Shown piece after piece: positions 52,882-62,076 of a stretch of DNA of 64,000 nucleotides (positions within the stretch are counted from its first letter, which is position 1; every line of letters begins with the position of its first letter). Below the pieces are notes generated by a model that made no database searches, was not told the origin of the DNA, and was given only the letters and a program-made list of their open reading frames with translations. Source of the DNA: Ruegeria sp. ANG-S4 (GTDB taxonomy: Bacteria; Pseudomonadota; Alphaproteobacteria; Rhodobacterales; Rhodobacteraceae). The DNA is taken from NCBI RefSeq assembly GCF_000814005.1, contig NZ_JWLK01000001.1, positions 1,464,458 through 1,528,457 on the forward strand, given 5' to 3'. The position numbers and the translations under genes were made by a program.

Positions 52882-53556
52882 GTGTCCGCCCCGATCAGTA
52901 TTGTGATCCCAACTTTGAATGCGGCGGCGGACCTGCCCAGAACACTGCAGGCGCTGATGGAGGGCGTGCATGCGGGTCTGATCCGCGAATTGGTCATCAG
53001 TGATGGCGGGTCTGTGGATCAGACACTTGATATTGCAGATGAGGCCGGTGCCCGGATCGTTCAAGGTGCGGCGTCCCGCGGTGGCCAGCTGAGGCGCGGG
53101 TGCGAGGTCGCCAGCGGAGACTGGCTGTTCATTGTTCACGCGGACACAGTGTTGCAACAGGGTTGGGCCGAGATCGTGTCGAGCCATCTTCCAACGGGAC
53201 GACCGGCTGCTTGTCGGCTCAGGTTCCGCGCTTCGGGGTTTGGGCCCGCCTGGGTCGCCGGATGGGCCAACCTGCGCAGTCGCCTTTTGGGTCTGCCCTA
53301 TGGCGATCAGGGATTGCTGGTGCGGCGGTTGGACTACATCAAGGCAGGCGGTTTCCCTGACCAAGCGCTGATGGAGGACGTGGCACTTGTGCGTGCGTTG
53401 CCGCGTGTGTCGGTGCTGAGAGTGGACGCGGTTACGAGTGCGGAGCGTTATGTCCATCAGGGCTGGGTTCGGCGGGGGGCGCGGAACCTGTGGACGTTGG
53501 CGCGCTACTATCTGGGCGCCGATCCTGAAAGTCTGGCTCGGGCGTATCGTCGCTGA
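52882..53556 (+). CDS. Family 2 glycosyltransferase (TIGR04283-like)
   Basis: This 224-aa protein has the GT-A fold: ISIVIPTLNAAADLPRTLQA at the start, VISDGGSVDQT and LFIVHADTVLQQGW (D-x-D-like region), then the acceptor segment GDQGLLVRRLDYIKAGGFPD. Such short enzymes of cyanobacteria and proteobacteria are of unknown acceptor specificity. GTG at 52882 follows GAGGG. Its last 125 bases overlap the convergent gene at 53432-54319. Confidence 0.88.
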   Translation: MSAPISIVIPTLNAAADLPRTLQALMEGVHAGLIRELVISDGGSVDQTLDIADEAGARIVQGAASRGGQLRRGCEVASGDWLFIVHADTVLQQGWAEIVSSHLPTGRPAACRLRFRASGFGPAWVAGWANLRSRLLGLPYGDQGLLVRRLDYIKAGGFPDQALMEDVALVRALPRVSVLRVDAVTSAERYVHQGWVRRGARNLWTLARYYLGADPESLARAYRR

Positions 53557-54319
53557 ACGAAGCGCGCAGCTCGACCACGGATTTTCCCAGCCGGAAGGGC
53601 GCTGCAAAGCTGACAAGGCACAACGCGATGATCTGCAGCACCAGAATGTGGGCATTGGCCTGCAGGTATTCCCACTCGTCCTTCAGTTTTCCAACCTGTT
53701 CGATCAAATCGTCATAACTTTGGGCGAGGATCAAATAGTCTCCCGCAATTGCGGGGACTTTGCGGCGCATATTGTCGATCGCAGTCCGGGTCGCATCATC
53801 GAGTGATGTGAAGACAAGGAACTGCTCGATATCGAACGCATCTGCCTTTGCGGCCATTCCGCGCGCTTCCTCCATGTCGTCTCTGGTCTGGCGACCGAAC
53901 AAAAACTGCAGCCCTTGCAAGGGCGCAACCTCGTTTGTGACGGCAATGAACAGCGGTAGGTCCGCGTTGCTTGCGGTCGAGGCCGACAGAAATTCAACCT
54001 TGTCGCACAAAACAGCGGTATCGGGGTCATAAGCCGGGTCGCAGAAGCGTAGCCTGAACCGGGCCGCGTCGCGGTCAAAGGCCAGCGTTGCCGCGTAAGC
54101 GACGTCAATCTGTCGGTCCAACCGCGAACTGTCTGTGGTGTAAAGCCCGGCCAGCACCGCAACCAAAGCACCTACGCCACCCAACACGACCCAGACCAGA
54201 TCGGCCAGCTTCCACGCGCGGTGGCCGGCTGGTTTGCGGAAAAGAAAACCGGTTCCGATCAACCCGGCCAAAAAGAACAGGATCAGCAGGGGCAATTGAT
54301 TTTCAGTCACAAATGTCAT
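53432..54319 (-). CDS. Membrane protein of unknown function
   Basis: This protein of about 295 aa has two N-terminal membrane segments (LPLLILFFLAGLIGTGFLF and WVVLGGVGALVAVLAGLYTT), a soluble periplasmic-like domain (about 65-230) with two cysteines (CDPAYDPDTAVLCDKVEF) and a third helix (ILVLQIIALCLVSFAAPF) followed by a disordered proline- and serine-rich tail. The tail is the part that overlaps the glycosyltransferase gene. ATG at 54319 is preferred to a start 45 nt earlier. No family is recognised. Confidence 0.7.
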   Translation of the reverse strand: MTFVTENQLPLLILFFLAGLIGTGFLFRKPAGHRAWKLADLVWVVLGGVGALVAVLAGLYTTDSSRLDRQIDVAYAATLAFDRDAARFRLRFCDPAYDPDTAVLCDKVEFLSASTASNADLPLFIAVTNEVAPLQGLQFLFGRQTRDDMEEARGMAAKADAFDIEQFLVFTSLDDATRTAIDNMRRKVPAIAGDYLILAQSYDDLIEQVGKLKDEWEYLQANAHILVLQIIALCLVSFAAPFRLGKSVVELRASFSDDTPEPDFQDRRPDSSAPTSTGSAPPAEPSPDGHNAPHS

Positions 54320-54400
54320 GGGGCCAAGTGTACGTTCTGCATACCAAGGCGCAACAGCCCTCACGCGTAGTTGTTGCGGGTACCGCCCGACAGAAATGGC

Positions 54401-55270
54401 TTACGAGCCCGAGCCTTGTCCGAATTTGCGGAACAGTTTCGTCCGGTCAAATGCCTGTTCCAGAGCATCGGTTCGCTGTTTCACACTGTCCCACAGCCGT
54501 TCTTGTGCTTCCGCGATCACGCATTCCATAAGCACGAGAAGGGCGGCCATTGAATCCCAGGCTGACGGCACGGCGATCCGAGCGGCAAAGGTGTGTTTTG
54601 CAAGGCGGTGAATGGGTGAACGCCACTGATCCGTCAGCAAGACAACCTCGGCCCCGCGTTCGTGGCACAACTGGCCTATTAGCAATGTGGTGTTTTCATA
54701 ACGGCGCACGTCCAGCGCAACCAATACGTCCCCTTCGCGTATTTCCAGCAAGTCGTGCGTCCACGATGCCGCGTCGGCCAGTAATTTCACATCCGGGCGG
54801 ATCATTTGAAGGTGTAGGTACAGATAACGCGCCAAAGCTCCGGTAATACGGCCACCGGTTATGAACACGTGGCGGTTCGGGTCGCACAGCAAGCGACAAA
54901 AACTGTCGAACTCTTCCGGATCAATCTCGTCGATAGAGCGTTTTTGGTTTTCCAGCGCCTGCCGCGAGTAGCGGTTCAGAATGTGTTCTTCCGGCAGATC
55001 ATTTTGCCACACGTCGCGTTTGGCCTCTGGTCCCGAGATCATCTCCTTGACCTCGTTCCGAACCGCTGCCTGAAACTGCGGATAGCCTTCGAATCCGGTT
55101 TTTTGCAGCATCCGCGCAACCGTGGTGGTCGAGACAGACGCAATGCTGGCCAGTTCGGTAATGCTGCCCAGCCCTGCCATGGGATAATCGTCCAGCAAGA
55201 CGTTGACCAACTGACGCTCAGACGGCGTCATGTCTTCCCGATGAGCAAGGAGCTTTTCTGTCACCCGCAC
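54401..55270 (-). CDS. RpiR/MurR-family transcriptional regulator
   Basis: This 289-aa regulator has an N-terminal HTH_6 domain (SERQLVNVLLDDYPMAGLGS, then SIASVSTTTVARMLQKTGFE) and a C-terminal SIS domain (about 110-250, VFITGGRITGALARYLYLHL, then GDVLVALDVRRYENTTLLIG). SIS domains bind phosphosugars or related ligands. GTG at 55270 is chosen because AAGGAGG lies 7 nt upstream; a TTG further up has no such site. It is divergent from the catabolic operon, and its likely target is the 120-bp gap. Confidence 0.93.
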   Translation of the reverse strand: MRVTEKLLAHREDMTPSERQLVNVLLDDYPMAGLGSITELASIASVSTTTVARMLQKTGFEGYPQFQAAVRNEVKEMISGPEAKRDVWQNDLPEEHILNRYSRQALENQKRSIDEIDPEEFDSFCRLLCDPNRHVFITGGRITGALARYLYLHLQMIRPDVKLLADAASWTHDLLEIREGDVLVALDVRRYENTTLLIGQLCHERGAEVVLLTDQWRSPIHRLAKHTFAARIAVPSAWDSMAALLVLMECVIAEAQERLWDSVKQRTDALEQAFDRTKLFRKFGQGSGS

Positions 55271-55389
55271 GTAAAGCCTCCTTCGGTTGCGCTGCCTTTT
55301 GTTCAATTTTTGACAGTATCGGCAGGCCTGTCGAAATTCATACAGGAAAAATATTGACAGGTGAACGGCTAATGTAGAGATTTTTCCAG

Positions 55390-56175
55390 ATGAACCATTT
55401 GGAATCGCCCAGCAACGATCCGGTTTTCGGCCCGGTCGTTCATGTATCCAAGGCCGACGGCGCGCCTTCGGTCCTTGTGGTGTGCGAGCATGCCTCGAAC
55501 CGCATCCCCGAGGATTTCGGTGACATGGGGCTTAGCCGCGAGGCGCTGCAAAGCCATATTGCCTGGGATCCCGGTGCCTTGACTGTTGCGCAGGCGATCT
55601 CGGATCACATGTCGGCCACGTTGATCTATGGTGGCGTTTCGCGATTGGTCTACGATTGCAATCGCCCACCCGAAGCGGCTGATGCGATGCCCGCAAGCAG
55701 CGAGGACATACCCATTCCTGCCAATGCGAATTTAACCGCAAGTCAACGCGCCGCGCGGATCGAGCGAATCTATCAGCCCTTTGCCGCGTCCGTTTTGGAC
55801 GAGATCACGCAAAACCGGGCGTCGCTCAAGCTGATGGTGACCGTGCACAGCTTCACTCCCGTTTACAGGGGGCAGAGCCGGGCGGTTGAAATAGGACTTT
55901 TGCATGGTGAGGATGATCGTTTTGCAAGGGCCATGCTGGCCACGGTGCCTGATGCGGCGCCTTGGGTTGTTCGATTGAACCAGCCGTATTCCGCTGCCGA
56001 TGGCGTTGCGCATACGCTGGACGTTCAGGCCGCGCCCTCTGGTCTGTTGAACGTCATGATCGAAATACGAAACGACCTGATCCAAACACCAGAGCAGCAA
56101 CAGAAGATGGCCGACGACCTCGCCCCTTGGATCATGCGGACGCTGACGAAATTTGACGAAAGGAATGTCGCGTGA
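55390..56175 (+). CDS. N-formylglutamate amidohydrolase-family protein
   Basis: This 261-aa protein belongs to the FGase (PF05013-type) family: VLVVCEHASNRIPEDFGDMG (about 29-48), VYDCNRPPEA, MVTVHSFTPVYRGQSRAVEI. These zinc enzymes split N-acyl glutamates. The usual partner is histidine degradation, but no hut genes are here. It is followed by TRAP transporter and gamma-glutamyl-ligase-like genes, so it may release the final acid from a gamma-glutamyl conjugate. That is inferred from context. Confidence 0.9.
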   Translation: MNHLESPSNDPVFGPVVHVSKADGAPSVLVVCEHASNRIPEDFGDMGLSREALQSHIAWDPGALTVAQAISDHMSATLIYGGVSRLVYDCNRPPEAADAMPASSEDIPIPANANLTASQRAARIERIYQPFAASVLDEITQNRASLKLMVTVHSFTPVYRGQSRAVEIGLLHGEDDRFARAMLATVPDAAPWVVRLNQPYSAADGVAHTLDVQAAPSGLLNVMIEIRNDLIQTPEQQQKMADDLAPWIMRTLTKFDERNVA

Positions 56176-56756
56176 TGGGCGCGATGGCCGGATACGTGCG
56201 GGTCGTGGATGCGGTCAACTACCGGATCGGACGGGTGATGATGTGGGGCCTGTTCGTGATGATGGGGATTCTGTTGTGGTCCTCGGTCTCGAAGACGTTC
56301 TTTCTGCCATCGCTTTGGACCTTGGAAATGGCTCAGTTCGCAATGGTGACCTATTACATACTGGGCGGTCCCTATTCGATCCAGCTTGGGTCCAACGTCC
56401 GGATGGACCTGTTCTACCACAACTGGAGCCCGCATAAGAAAGCCTGGTTCGACGCGTTTACGGTTTTGCTGCTTATCCTGTATCTGGGTGTGCTGCTTTA
56501 TGGCGGCCTCGGCTCGACGGCTTACAGCCTGGGGTACTGGGGCGACGCGCCTTTGTCTTACTTCTCGGGGCTGGTAACGGGGACCGAGGAAATTGGTCGG
56601 CTGGAACGTTCATCAACCGCATGGCGGCCCTATATCTGGCCGGTCAAAGCGATCATGGTCTTCGGCTTTTTCCTGATGCTGCTGCAAGCGGTTTCTGAGT
56701 TTTTCAAAGACATAGCCCGGATCAACGGGCAGGAAATCGGGGTCCGGCGGGCATGA
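56175..56756 (+). CDS. TRAP transporter small permease (DctQ)
   Basis: This 193-aa protein has four membrane helices, the typical DctQ fold, with VMMWGLFVMMGILLWSSVSK at about 22-41 and WRPYIWPVKAIMVFGFFLML near 160-180. A 24-residue periplasmic insert (GDAPLSYFSGLVTGTEEIGR) is longer than usual. ATG at 56175 shares its A with the preceding stop (TGATG); GTG at 56172 is possible. Confidence 0.92.
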   Translation: MGAMAGYVRVVDAVNYRIGRVMMWGLFVMMGILLWSSVSKTFFLPSLWTLEMAQFAMVTYYILGGPYSIQLGSNVRMDLFYHNWSPHKKAWFDAFTVLLLILYLGVLLYGGLGSTAYSLGYWGDAPLSYFSGLVTGTEEIGRLERSSTAWRPYIWPVKAIMVFGFFLMLLQAVSEFFKDIARINGQEIGVRRA

Positions 56757-58072
56757 GTCAGGAATACATTGCCATCTTCATGTTTGCATTGATGATGCTG
56801 ATGCTGTTCACCGGGCAGCGCGTTTTTGGCGCAATCGGTGCCGTCGCCACAATCGCCGCGCTGGCATTGTGGGGTACGGGTGGGCAGGACATCACCTTCT
56901 CGGCCGCCATGAAACTGATGAAATGGTACCCGCTGTTGACCCTGCCGATGTTTATTTTCATGGGCTACGTGCTGAGCGAAAGTCGGCTGGCGGATGATCT
57001 TTACCGGATGTTCCACGTCTGGATGGGGCCGGTCAATGGCGGGCTGGCAATCGGCACGATTGGCCTGATGGTCTTGGTGTCGGCCATGAACGGGCTGAGT
57101 GTTGCGGGCATGGCGATCGGTGCGACAATCGCGCTGCCGGAACTTCTCAGGCGCGGCTATGACAAGATCATGGTGACTGGCGTTATTCAGGCCGGATCGA
57201 GCCTTGGCATCCTCGTACCGCCGTCTGTGGTTTTGGTGCTTTATGCGATGATTGCAAGACAGCCGGTTGGGCAGTTGTGGCTGGCGGGCATCCTGCCGGG
57301 TCTTATGATGGCCGGTCTCTTCATCCTCTATATTTGGATCCGTTGCCGTATCCAGCCGAACCTGGGTCCGGCGATGGAAGACGTGCACGAAGTGTCGCGA
57401 GCCGAGAAGATAAGGCTGTTGGGGGCAGGGGCGCTGCCGCTGATTATTTTTGCCGCGATGATGGTTCCCTTCGTCAATGGCTGGACGTCGCTGGTGGAAA
57501 GCTCGGCCATCGGAGCGTTGACGGCGTTGATCGTTTCGGTCGTCAAACGTCGGATGACCTGGAAGATTTTCGAGACCTGTACCAAGCAGACGCTGGCGAT
57601 TTCCTGCATGTTCATGTGGATCATTCTTGCCGCGCTGGGCTTTGGGGCCGTATTCGACGGTCTTGGTGCCGTCAAAGCAATCGACAACCTGTTTACCGAG
57701 CAATTGGGTCTGTCGCCTTGGATGATCCTGATCCTGATGCAACTCAGCTTCATCGTCATGGGCACTTTTCTGGACGATACCGCCATGCTGGTCATCGTGG
57801 CGCCGCTTTATGTGCCGCTGGTTGGCGCTTTGGGTTTCGACCTGATCTGGTACGGGGTGCTGTACACGATCACGACGCAGATCGCTTATATGACACCCCC
57901 GTTCGGCTACAACCTGTTCCTGATGCGCGCGATGGCACCGCCCGAGATTGGGCTGAAAGACATCTATCGTTCGATCATCCCTTTTGTCGGCGTTATGGTG
58001 CTGGCGCTGATTATCATAATGGTCTTCCCGGAAATCGCGCTTTGGCTGCCCGGATACATTTACGGAAACTAA
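56753..58072 (+). CDS. TRAP transporter large permease (DctM)
   Basis: This 439-aa protein has the 12-helix DctM arrangement; MNGLSVAGMAIGATIALPEL, GVIQAGSSLGILVPPSVVLV and TTQIAYMTPPFGYNLFLMRA are hallmark segments. It couples solute uptake to Na+. It overlaps the small permease gene by 4 nt (ATGA). Confidence 0.96.
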   Translation: MSQEYIAIFMFALMMLMLFTGQRVFGAIGAVATIAALALWGTGGQDITFSAAMKLMKWYPLLTLPMFIFMGYVLSESRLADDLYRMFHVWMGPVNGGLAIGTIGLMVLVSAMNGLSVAGMAIGATIALPELLRRGYDKIMVTGVIQAGSSLGILVPPSVVLVLYAMIARQPVGQLWLAGILPGLMMAGLFILYIWIRCRIQPNLGPAMEDVHEVSRAEKIRLLGAGALPLIIFAAMMVPFVNGWTSLVESSAIGALTALIVSVVKRRMTWKIFETCTKQTLAISCMFMWIILAALGFGAVFDGLGAVKAIDNLFTEQLGLSPWMILILMQLSFIVMGTFLDDTAMLVIVAPLYVPLVGALGFDLIWYGVLYTITTQIAYMTPPFGYNLFLMRAMAPPEIGLKDIYRSIIPFVGVMVLALIIIMVFPEIALWLPGYIYGN

Positions 58073-58123
58073 CCAGAAGGCCCGGTGAGCGGGCACAACA
58101 ACTTCAACGGAGAGGAAATTGAC

Positions 58124-59158
58124 ATGACGACAAGACGCAAGTTTTTGAAAACCGCAGGGGTTGGCGTTGCTGCCGCGCCTTTGGCCGCGCCGGCGCTGGC
58201 ACAAAACACGATTACCTGGCGGATGCAGACCTACGCAGGCCCGGCTTTGGCCGAGCACGTGATTGATCCGGCGATCAAGATGTTCAACCAGATCGCGGGC
58301 GACCGGATGCAGATCGAACTGTTCTATGCGGATCAGTTGGTCCCGACCGGCGAACTGTTTCGCGCCATGCAAAAGGGAACCATTGATGCGGTTCAGTCGG
58401 ACGACGACTCGATGGCCTCACCGACCGAAGTAACCGTATTCGGCGGCTACTTTCCGTTTGCATCCCGTTACTCGCTTGATGTTCCGGTGCTGTTCAATCA
58501 GTGGGGGCTCAACGAAATCTGGGACGAGGAATATTCGAAGGTTGGCGTCAAGCACATTAGTGCCGGTGCATGGGATCCATGCCACTTTGCCACCAAGGAC
58601 CCGATCAACTCTCTCGAAGACATGAAGGGCAAGCGCATCTTTACCTTCCCGACAGCGGGTCGGTTCCTGTCTCAGTTCGGCGTGGTGCCCGTCACGCTGC
58701 CGTGGGAAGACATCGAAGTCGCCGTGCAAACGGGCGAGTTGGACGGCATCGCCTGGTCCGGCATCACCGAAGATTACACAGTCGGGTGGGCCGATGTGAC
58801 CAACTATTTCCTGACGAACAACGTCTCGGGGGCGTGGGCTGGTCACTTCTTTGCGAATATGGATCGGTGGAACGAGTTGCCTGAAGATCTGCAAACCTTG
58901 TTCAAGGTATGCTGCGACCAATCCCATTACTACCGCCAGTGGTGGTACTGGGGTGGCGAGGCCAATCTGCGCGTGAACGGAACCAAGATGCAGTTGACCA
59001 CGATCCCGGATGAGGAATGGGCCACGGTTGAAGAGGCCGCGGTGAAGTTCTGGGACGAAATCGCAGCAGAATCCGAGACCAAAGCAAAGGTCGTGGACAT
59101 CTTCAAACGCTACAATGCTGAAATGCTGAAAGCCGGGCGGCCATATCGCTACGGCTGA
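58124..59158 (+). CDS. TRAP transporter substrate-binding protein (DctP)
   Basis: This 344-aa periplasmic protein has a twin-arginine-type leader (MTTRRKFLKTAGVGVAAAPL, cleavage near ALA-Q). The mature domain has TRAP-binding features, including MKGKRIFTFPTAGRFLSQFG (the loop with the ligand-binding arginine) and QTGELDGIAWSGITEDYTVG. ATG at 58124 follows GGAGAGGAAA and starts the leader directly. The ligand is unknown. Confidence 0.94.
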   Translation: MTTRRKFLKTAGVGVAAAPLAAPALAQNTITWRMQTYAGPALAEHVIDPAIKMFNQIAGDRMQIELFYADQLVPTGELFRAMQKGTIDAVQSDDDSMASPTEVTVFGGYFPFASRYSLDVPVLFNQWGLNEIWDEEYSKVGVKHISAGAWDPCHFATKDPINSLEDMKGKRIFTFPTAGRFLSQFGVVPVTLPWEDIEVAVQTGELDGIAWSGITEDYTVGWADVTNYFLTNNVSGAWAGHFFANMDRWNELPEDLQTLFKVCCDQSHYYRQWWYWGGEANLRVNGTKMQLTTIPDEEWATVEEAAVKFWDEIAAESETKAKVVDIFKRYNAEMLKAGRPYRYG

Positions 59159-59166
59159 CAGAACAG

Positions 59167-59194
59167 GACCGGCCCGTACGATCGCGGGCCGGTC
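59167..59194. terminator. GC-rich hairpin between the TRAP binding protein and the ligase gene
   Basis: GACCGGCCCG (59167-59176) pairs perfectly with CGGGCCGGTC (59185-59194). There is no T-tract, so it may act as an mRNA end-protecting or attenuating hairpin and not a full terminator. Confidence 0.55.
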
Positions 59195-59249
59195 TCATTG
59201 AAGCTTTGGAAATTTGGTGGAAATTTCCCGCACGTAACAGAGGTCGCGC

Positions 59250-60602
59250 ATGCTGACGTTCGAACATCTTAAATCGCAGGTTTCCAACGGGGAAATCGAC
59301 ACTGTGCTCGTCTGCATGGTCGATATGCAGGGGCGCTTGATGGGCAAGAGGTTCCACGCCGGACATTTTGTTGCGGGCGCTTGGGAAGAAACCCATTGCT
59401 GCAACTATCTGCTGGCAACCGATCTGGAAATGGGCACACCGGACGGGTACGAGGCAACCAGCTGGGAACGCGGGTATGGCGACTACGTCATGAAACCGGA
59501 CCTCGACACATTGCGGCCCGTGCCTTGGCTGGACGGTACCGCGATGGTGATGTGTGACGTTCTGGATCATCATACGCACGAGGAAGTACCGCACGCGCCA
59601 CGCTCGGTCCTCAAGAAGCAGGTCAACCGGCTCAAGGCCATGGGCTATGAGGCCATGTGCGCCACCGAGCTGGAGTTCTTTTTGTTTGAAAAGAGCTTTG
59701 ATGCGATCCGCAAAGAGGGTTTCCGCGATCTGGAGCCGATCTCGGGTTACAACGAGGACTACCATATCCTTCAGACGACCAAGGAAGAACACGTGATGCG
59801 CCCGGTCCGCAATCATTTGTGGGATGCAGGCATACCGGTCGAGAACTCGAAGGGCGAGGCGGAAACGGGTCAGGAAGAACTGAACATCAAATACGCGCCC
59901 GCGATGGACACGGCAGAGTATCATTCGATCGCCAAGAACGCGGTGAAGGAAATCGCCTGGCAGCACGGTCACGCCGCGACGTTTCTGCCGAAATGGCATC
60001 ATGACAAAGTCGGCAGTTCGTCTCACATCCACCAATCGCTTTGGAAAGATGGGAAACCCGCGTTTTTCGAGCCATCCGATCCGCTGGGAATGTCGGACGT
60101 GATGAAAAGCTATGTCGCGGGTCTATTGAAATACGCGGCCGACTACACCTGCTTCATGGCCCCCTATGTCAACAGCTACAAACGGTTCGTGAAAGGAACT
60201 TTTGCGCCCACGCGCATCATCTGGTCAGTGGACAACCGAACCGCCGGTTTCCGTTTGTGCGGGGATGGAACCAAGTCGGTGCGAATTGAGTGCCGGATAC
60301 CGGGTTCGGATATCAACCCCTACCTGGCGATGGCAGGAATGCTGGCCGCCGGTATCGCGGGGATCGAGGAAGGATTGGAGTTGCAGCCCCCCACATCGGG
60401 CGATGCCTATCAGGGGGACAGCGGCAGCATTCCTGCAAACCTGCGGGCTGCGCGGGACGCTCTGCATGGGTCCGAAATGCTGCGTGCCGCGATGGGCGGT
60501 GGTGTTGTCGATCATTATGCCCGGGCTGCGGAGGTTGAAGTCGAGGAATTCGAGCGTGTTGTGACGGATTGGGAAATTGCCCGCGGTTTTGAGCGGGCGT
60601 AG
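59250..60602 (+). CDS. Glutamine-synthetase-family gamma-glutamyl ligase
   Basis: This 450-aa protein has the GS catalytic fold. The metal site is CATELEFFLFEK (about 136-147), the HxH region is GSSSHIHQSLW (about 254-264), and NSYKRFVKGTFAP and RIECRIPGSDINPYLAM complete the active site. Length and motifs fit the PuuA/IpuC-type of amine-gamma-glutamyl ligases more than the nitrogen-assimilating GlnA (no adenylylation-loop tyrosine is evident). It likely conjugates an amine to glutamate with ATP. It lies in one row with ALDH, ADH and the FGase-type gene. Confidence 0.87.
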   Translation: MLTFEHLKSQVSNGEIDTVLVCMVDMQGRLMGKRFHAGHFVAGAWEETHCCNYLLATDLEMGTPDGYEATSWERGYGDYVMKPDLDTLRPVPWLDGTAMVMCDVLDHHTHEEVPHAPRSVLKKQVNRLKAMGYEAMCATELEFFLFEKSFDAIRKEGFRDLEPISGYNEDYHILQTTKEEHVMRPVRNHLWDAGIPVENSKGEAETGQEELNIKYAPAMDTAEYHSIAKNAVKEIAWQHGHAATFLPKWHHDKVGSSSHIHQSLWKDGKPAFFEPSDPLGMSDVMKSYVAGLLKYAADYTCFMAPYVNSYKRFVKGTFAPTRIIWSVDNRTAGFRLCGDGTKSVRIECRIPGSDINPYLAMAGMLAAGIAGIEEGLELQPPTSGDAYQGDSGSIPANLRAARDALHGSEMLRAAMGGGVVDHYARAAEVEVEEFERVVTDWEIARGFERA

Positions 60603-60610
60603 GCGTCGGG

Positions 60611-60660
60611 CGAGGGGCCAGCCCCTCGCGCTCCCCGGGATATTTTTGGCCAGATGAAGC
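60611..60660 (+). repeat. Hairpin plus dispersed GGGATATTTTTGGCCAGATGAAG-type motif
   Basis: GCGAGGGG (60611-60618) pairs with CCCCTCGC (60623-60630) around CCAG. At 60638-60660 follows a motif very similar to those at 3721-3742 (minus) and 15978-15999. This is the clearest hairpin-plus-motif copy in the window and could end the mRNA after the ligase gene. Confidence 0.55.
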
Positions 60661-60693
60661 AGGGATCCTGTTTTCTTTTTGAATGGAGTGGAA

Positions 60694-62076
60694 ATGGGTC
60701 AGGTGTTGAAGTGCATCTCGCCGATTGACGGATCGGTCTTTGCCGAGCGAGAGGTTTTGTCGCGCGAAGCGGCTTTTGAAGTTGCGGAACGCGCCAGAGC
60801 TGCACAAGCGGCCTGGGCGGCGCGGCCATTGCAAGAGCGGATTGACCTTGTGAGAGCCGGTGTAGCTGCCGTCGGCGCGATGAATGAGGAAATTGTTCCT
60901 GAACTTGCGCATATGATGGGCCGGCCCGTTCGCTACGGTGGCGAGTTTGGTGGGTTCGAAGAACGCGCAAGCCACATGGCCGATATTGCCGAGGAGGCCC
61001 TGGCCGATATCCAGGTTGGCGAAGATGACACCTTTAGGCGGTATATAAGGCGTGTTCCGCAGGGTGTGGTTTTTGTCGTCGCACCCTGGAACTACCCCTA
61101 TATGACGGCCATCAATACGGTGGCACCGGCGCTGATCGCCGGCAATACTGTTGTGTTGAAACACGCCACGCAGACCCTTCTGGTGGGCGAGCGCATAGTG
61201 CAGGCCTTTCATGCCGCCGGTGTTCCCGCCGATGTGTTCCAGAATGTATTTCTTAGCCACGACGTGACCCATGATCTGATCGCGAGCAAAGCGTTCGACT
61301 TTGTGAATTTCACTGGCTCGGTTGGCGGTGGTCAGGCAATGGAAAGGGCCGCAGCCGGAACGTTTACCGGTGTCGGCACGGAACTTGGCGGCAAGGATCC
61401 AGGGTATGTCATGGACGATGCCGATCTGGACGCAGCTGTGGAGACCCTCATCGACGGGGCGATGTTCAATTCGGGTCAGTGCTGTTGCGGGATTGAACGG
61501 ATTTACGTCCACGACAGCCTTTTTGATGAGTTCCTGGCCAAGGCTGTCGACATTGTGCAGGGGTACAAACTGGGTAACCCGCTGGATGGGCAGACGACGA
61601 TTGGACCTATGGCGAATACGCGCTTTGCCGAGCAGGTTCGCGCCCAGATCGCCGAAGCGGTAGAGGCAGGCGCCGTGACCCATATCGATACCTTTCCGGA
61701 GGACGATGGCGCCGCTTATCTGACGCCGCAGATCCTGACCAACGTGACCCACGACATGCGCGTGATGCGCGAAGAGAGTTTCGGCCCGGTGGTCGGGATC
61801 ATGAAGGTATCCTCTGACGCCGAAGCGATCGGGCTGATGAATGACAGCGAGTTTGGCCTGACGGCCAGTCTATGGACGCGCGATGTGGATCGCGCGGCCC
61901 GGATTGGGGACCAGATTGAAACGGGCACCGTTTTCATGAACCGGGCAGACTATCTTGATCCCGGCCTCTGCTGGACGGGCTGCAAAAATACCGGACGCGG
62001 CGGCGGGTTGTCGGTGATCGGTTTTCACAACCTCACGCGCCCAAAATCCTACCATCTGAAAAAGGTGACATCATGA
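60694..62076 (+). CDS. Aldehyde dehydrogenase family protein
   Basis: This 460-aa NAD(P)-dependent enzyme has the cofactor-binding VVFVVAPWNYPYMTAINTVA (about 120-139), VNFTGSVGGGQAMER, the catalytic glutamate in ELGGKDPGYV (about 235-244) and the catalytic cysteine in MFNSGQCCCGIERI (about 266-279). The C-terminus (NLTRPKSYHLKK) is typical of the succinate-semialdehyde/phenylacetaldehyde-like branch. ATG at 60694 follows GGAGTGG. Its stop overlaps the next start (ATGA). Confidence 0.93.
   Translation: MGQVLKCISPIDGSVFAEREVLSREAAFEVAERARAAQAAWAARPLQERIDLVRAGVAAVGAMNEEIVPELAHMMGRPVRYGGEFGGFEERASHMADIAEEALADIQVGEDDTFRRYIRRVPQGVVFVVAPWNYPYMTAINTVAPALIAGNTVVLKHATQTLLVGERIVQAFHAAGVPADVFQNVFLSHDVTHDLIASKAFDFVNFTGSVGGGQAMERAAAGTFTGVGTELGGKDPGYVMDDADLDAAVETLIDGAMFNSGQCCCGIERIYVHDSLFDEFLAKAVDIVQGYKLGNPLDGQTTIGPMANTRFAEQVRAQIAEAVEAGAVTHIDTFPEDDGAAYLTPQILTNVTHDMRVMREESFGPVVGIMKVSSDAEAIGLMNDSEFGLTASLWTRDVDRAARIGDQIETGTVFMNRADYLDPGLCWTGCKNTGRGGGLSVIGFHNLTRPKSYHLKKVTS

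Noticed and set aside
56630..58372. Minus-strand open frame of 580 codons opposite the TRAP genes
   Set aside because: Its composition is dominated by His, Gln, Arg and Asp in a shadow pattern, and the plus-strand genes are clear TRAP permeases.
60313..61752. Minus-strand open frame of 479 codons opposite the ligase and aldehyde dehydrogenase
   Set aside because: It spans two real genes and their gap in antisense, with no domain.
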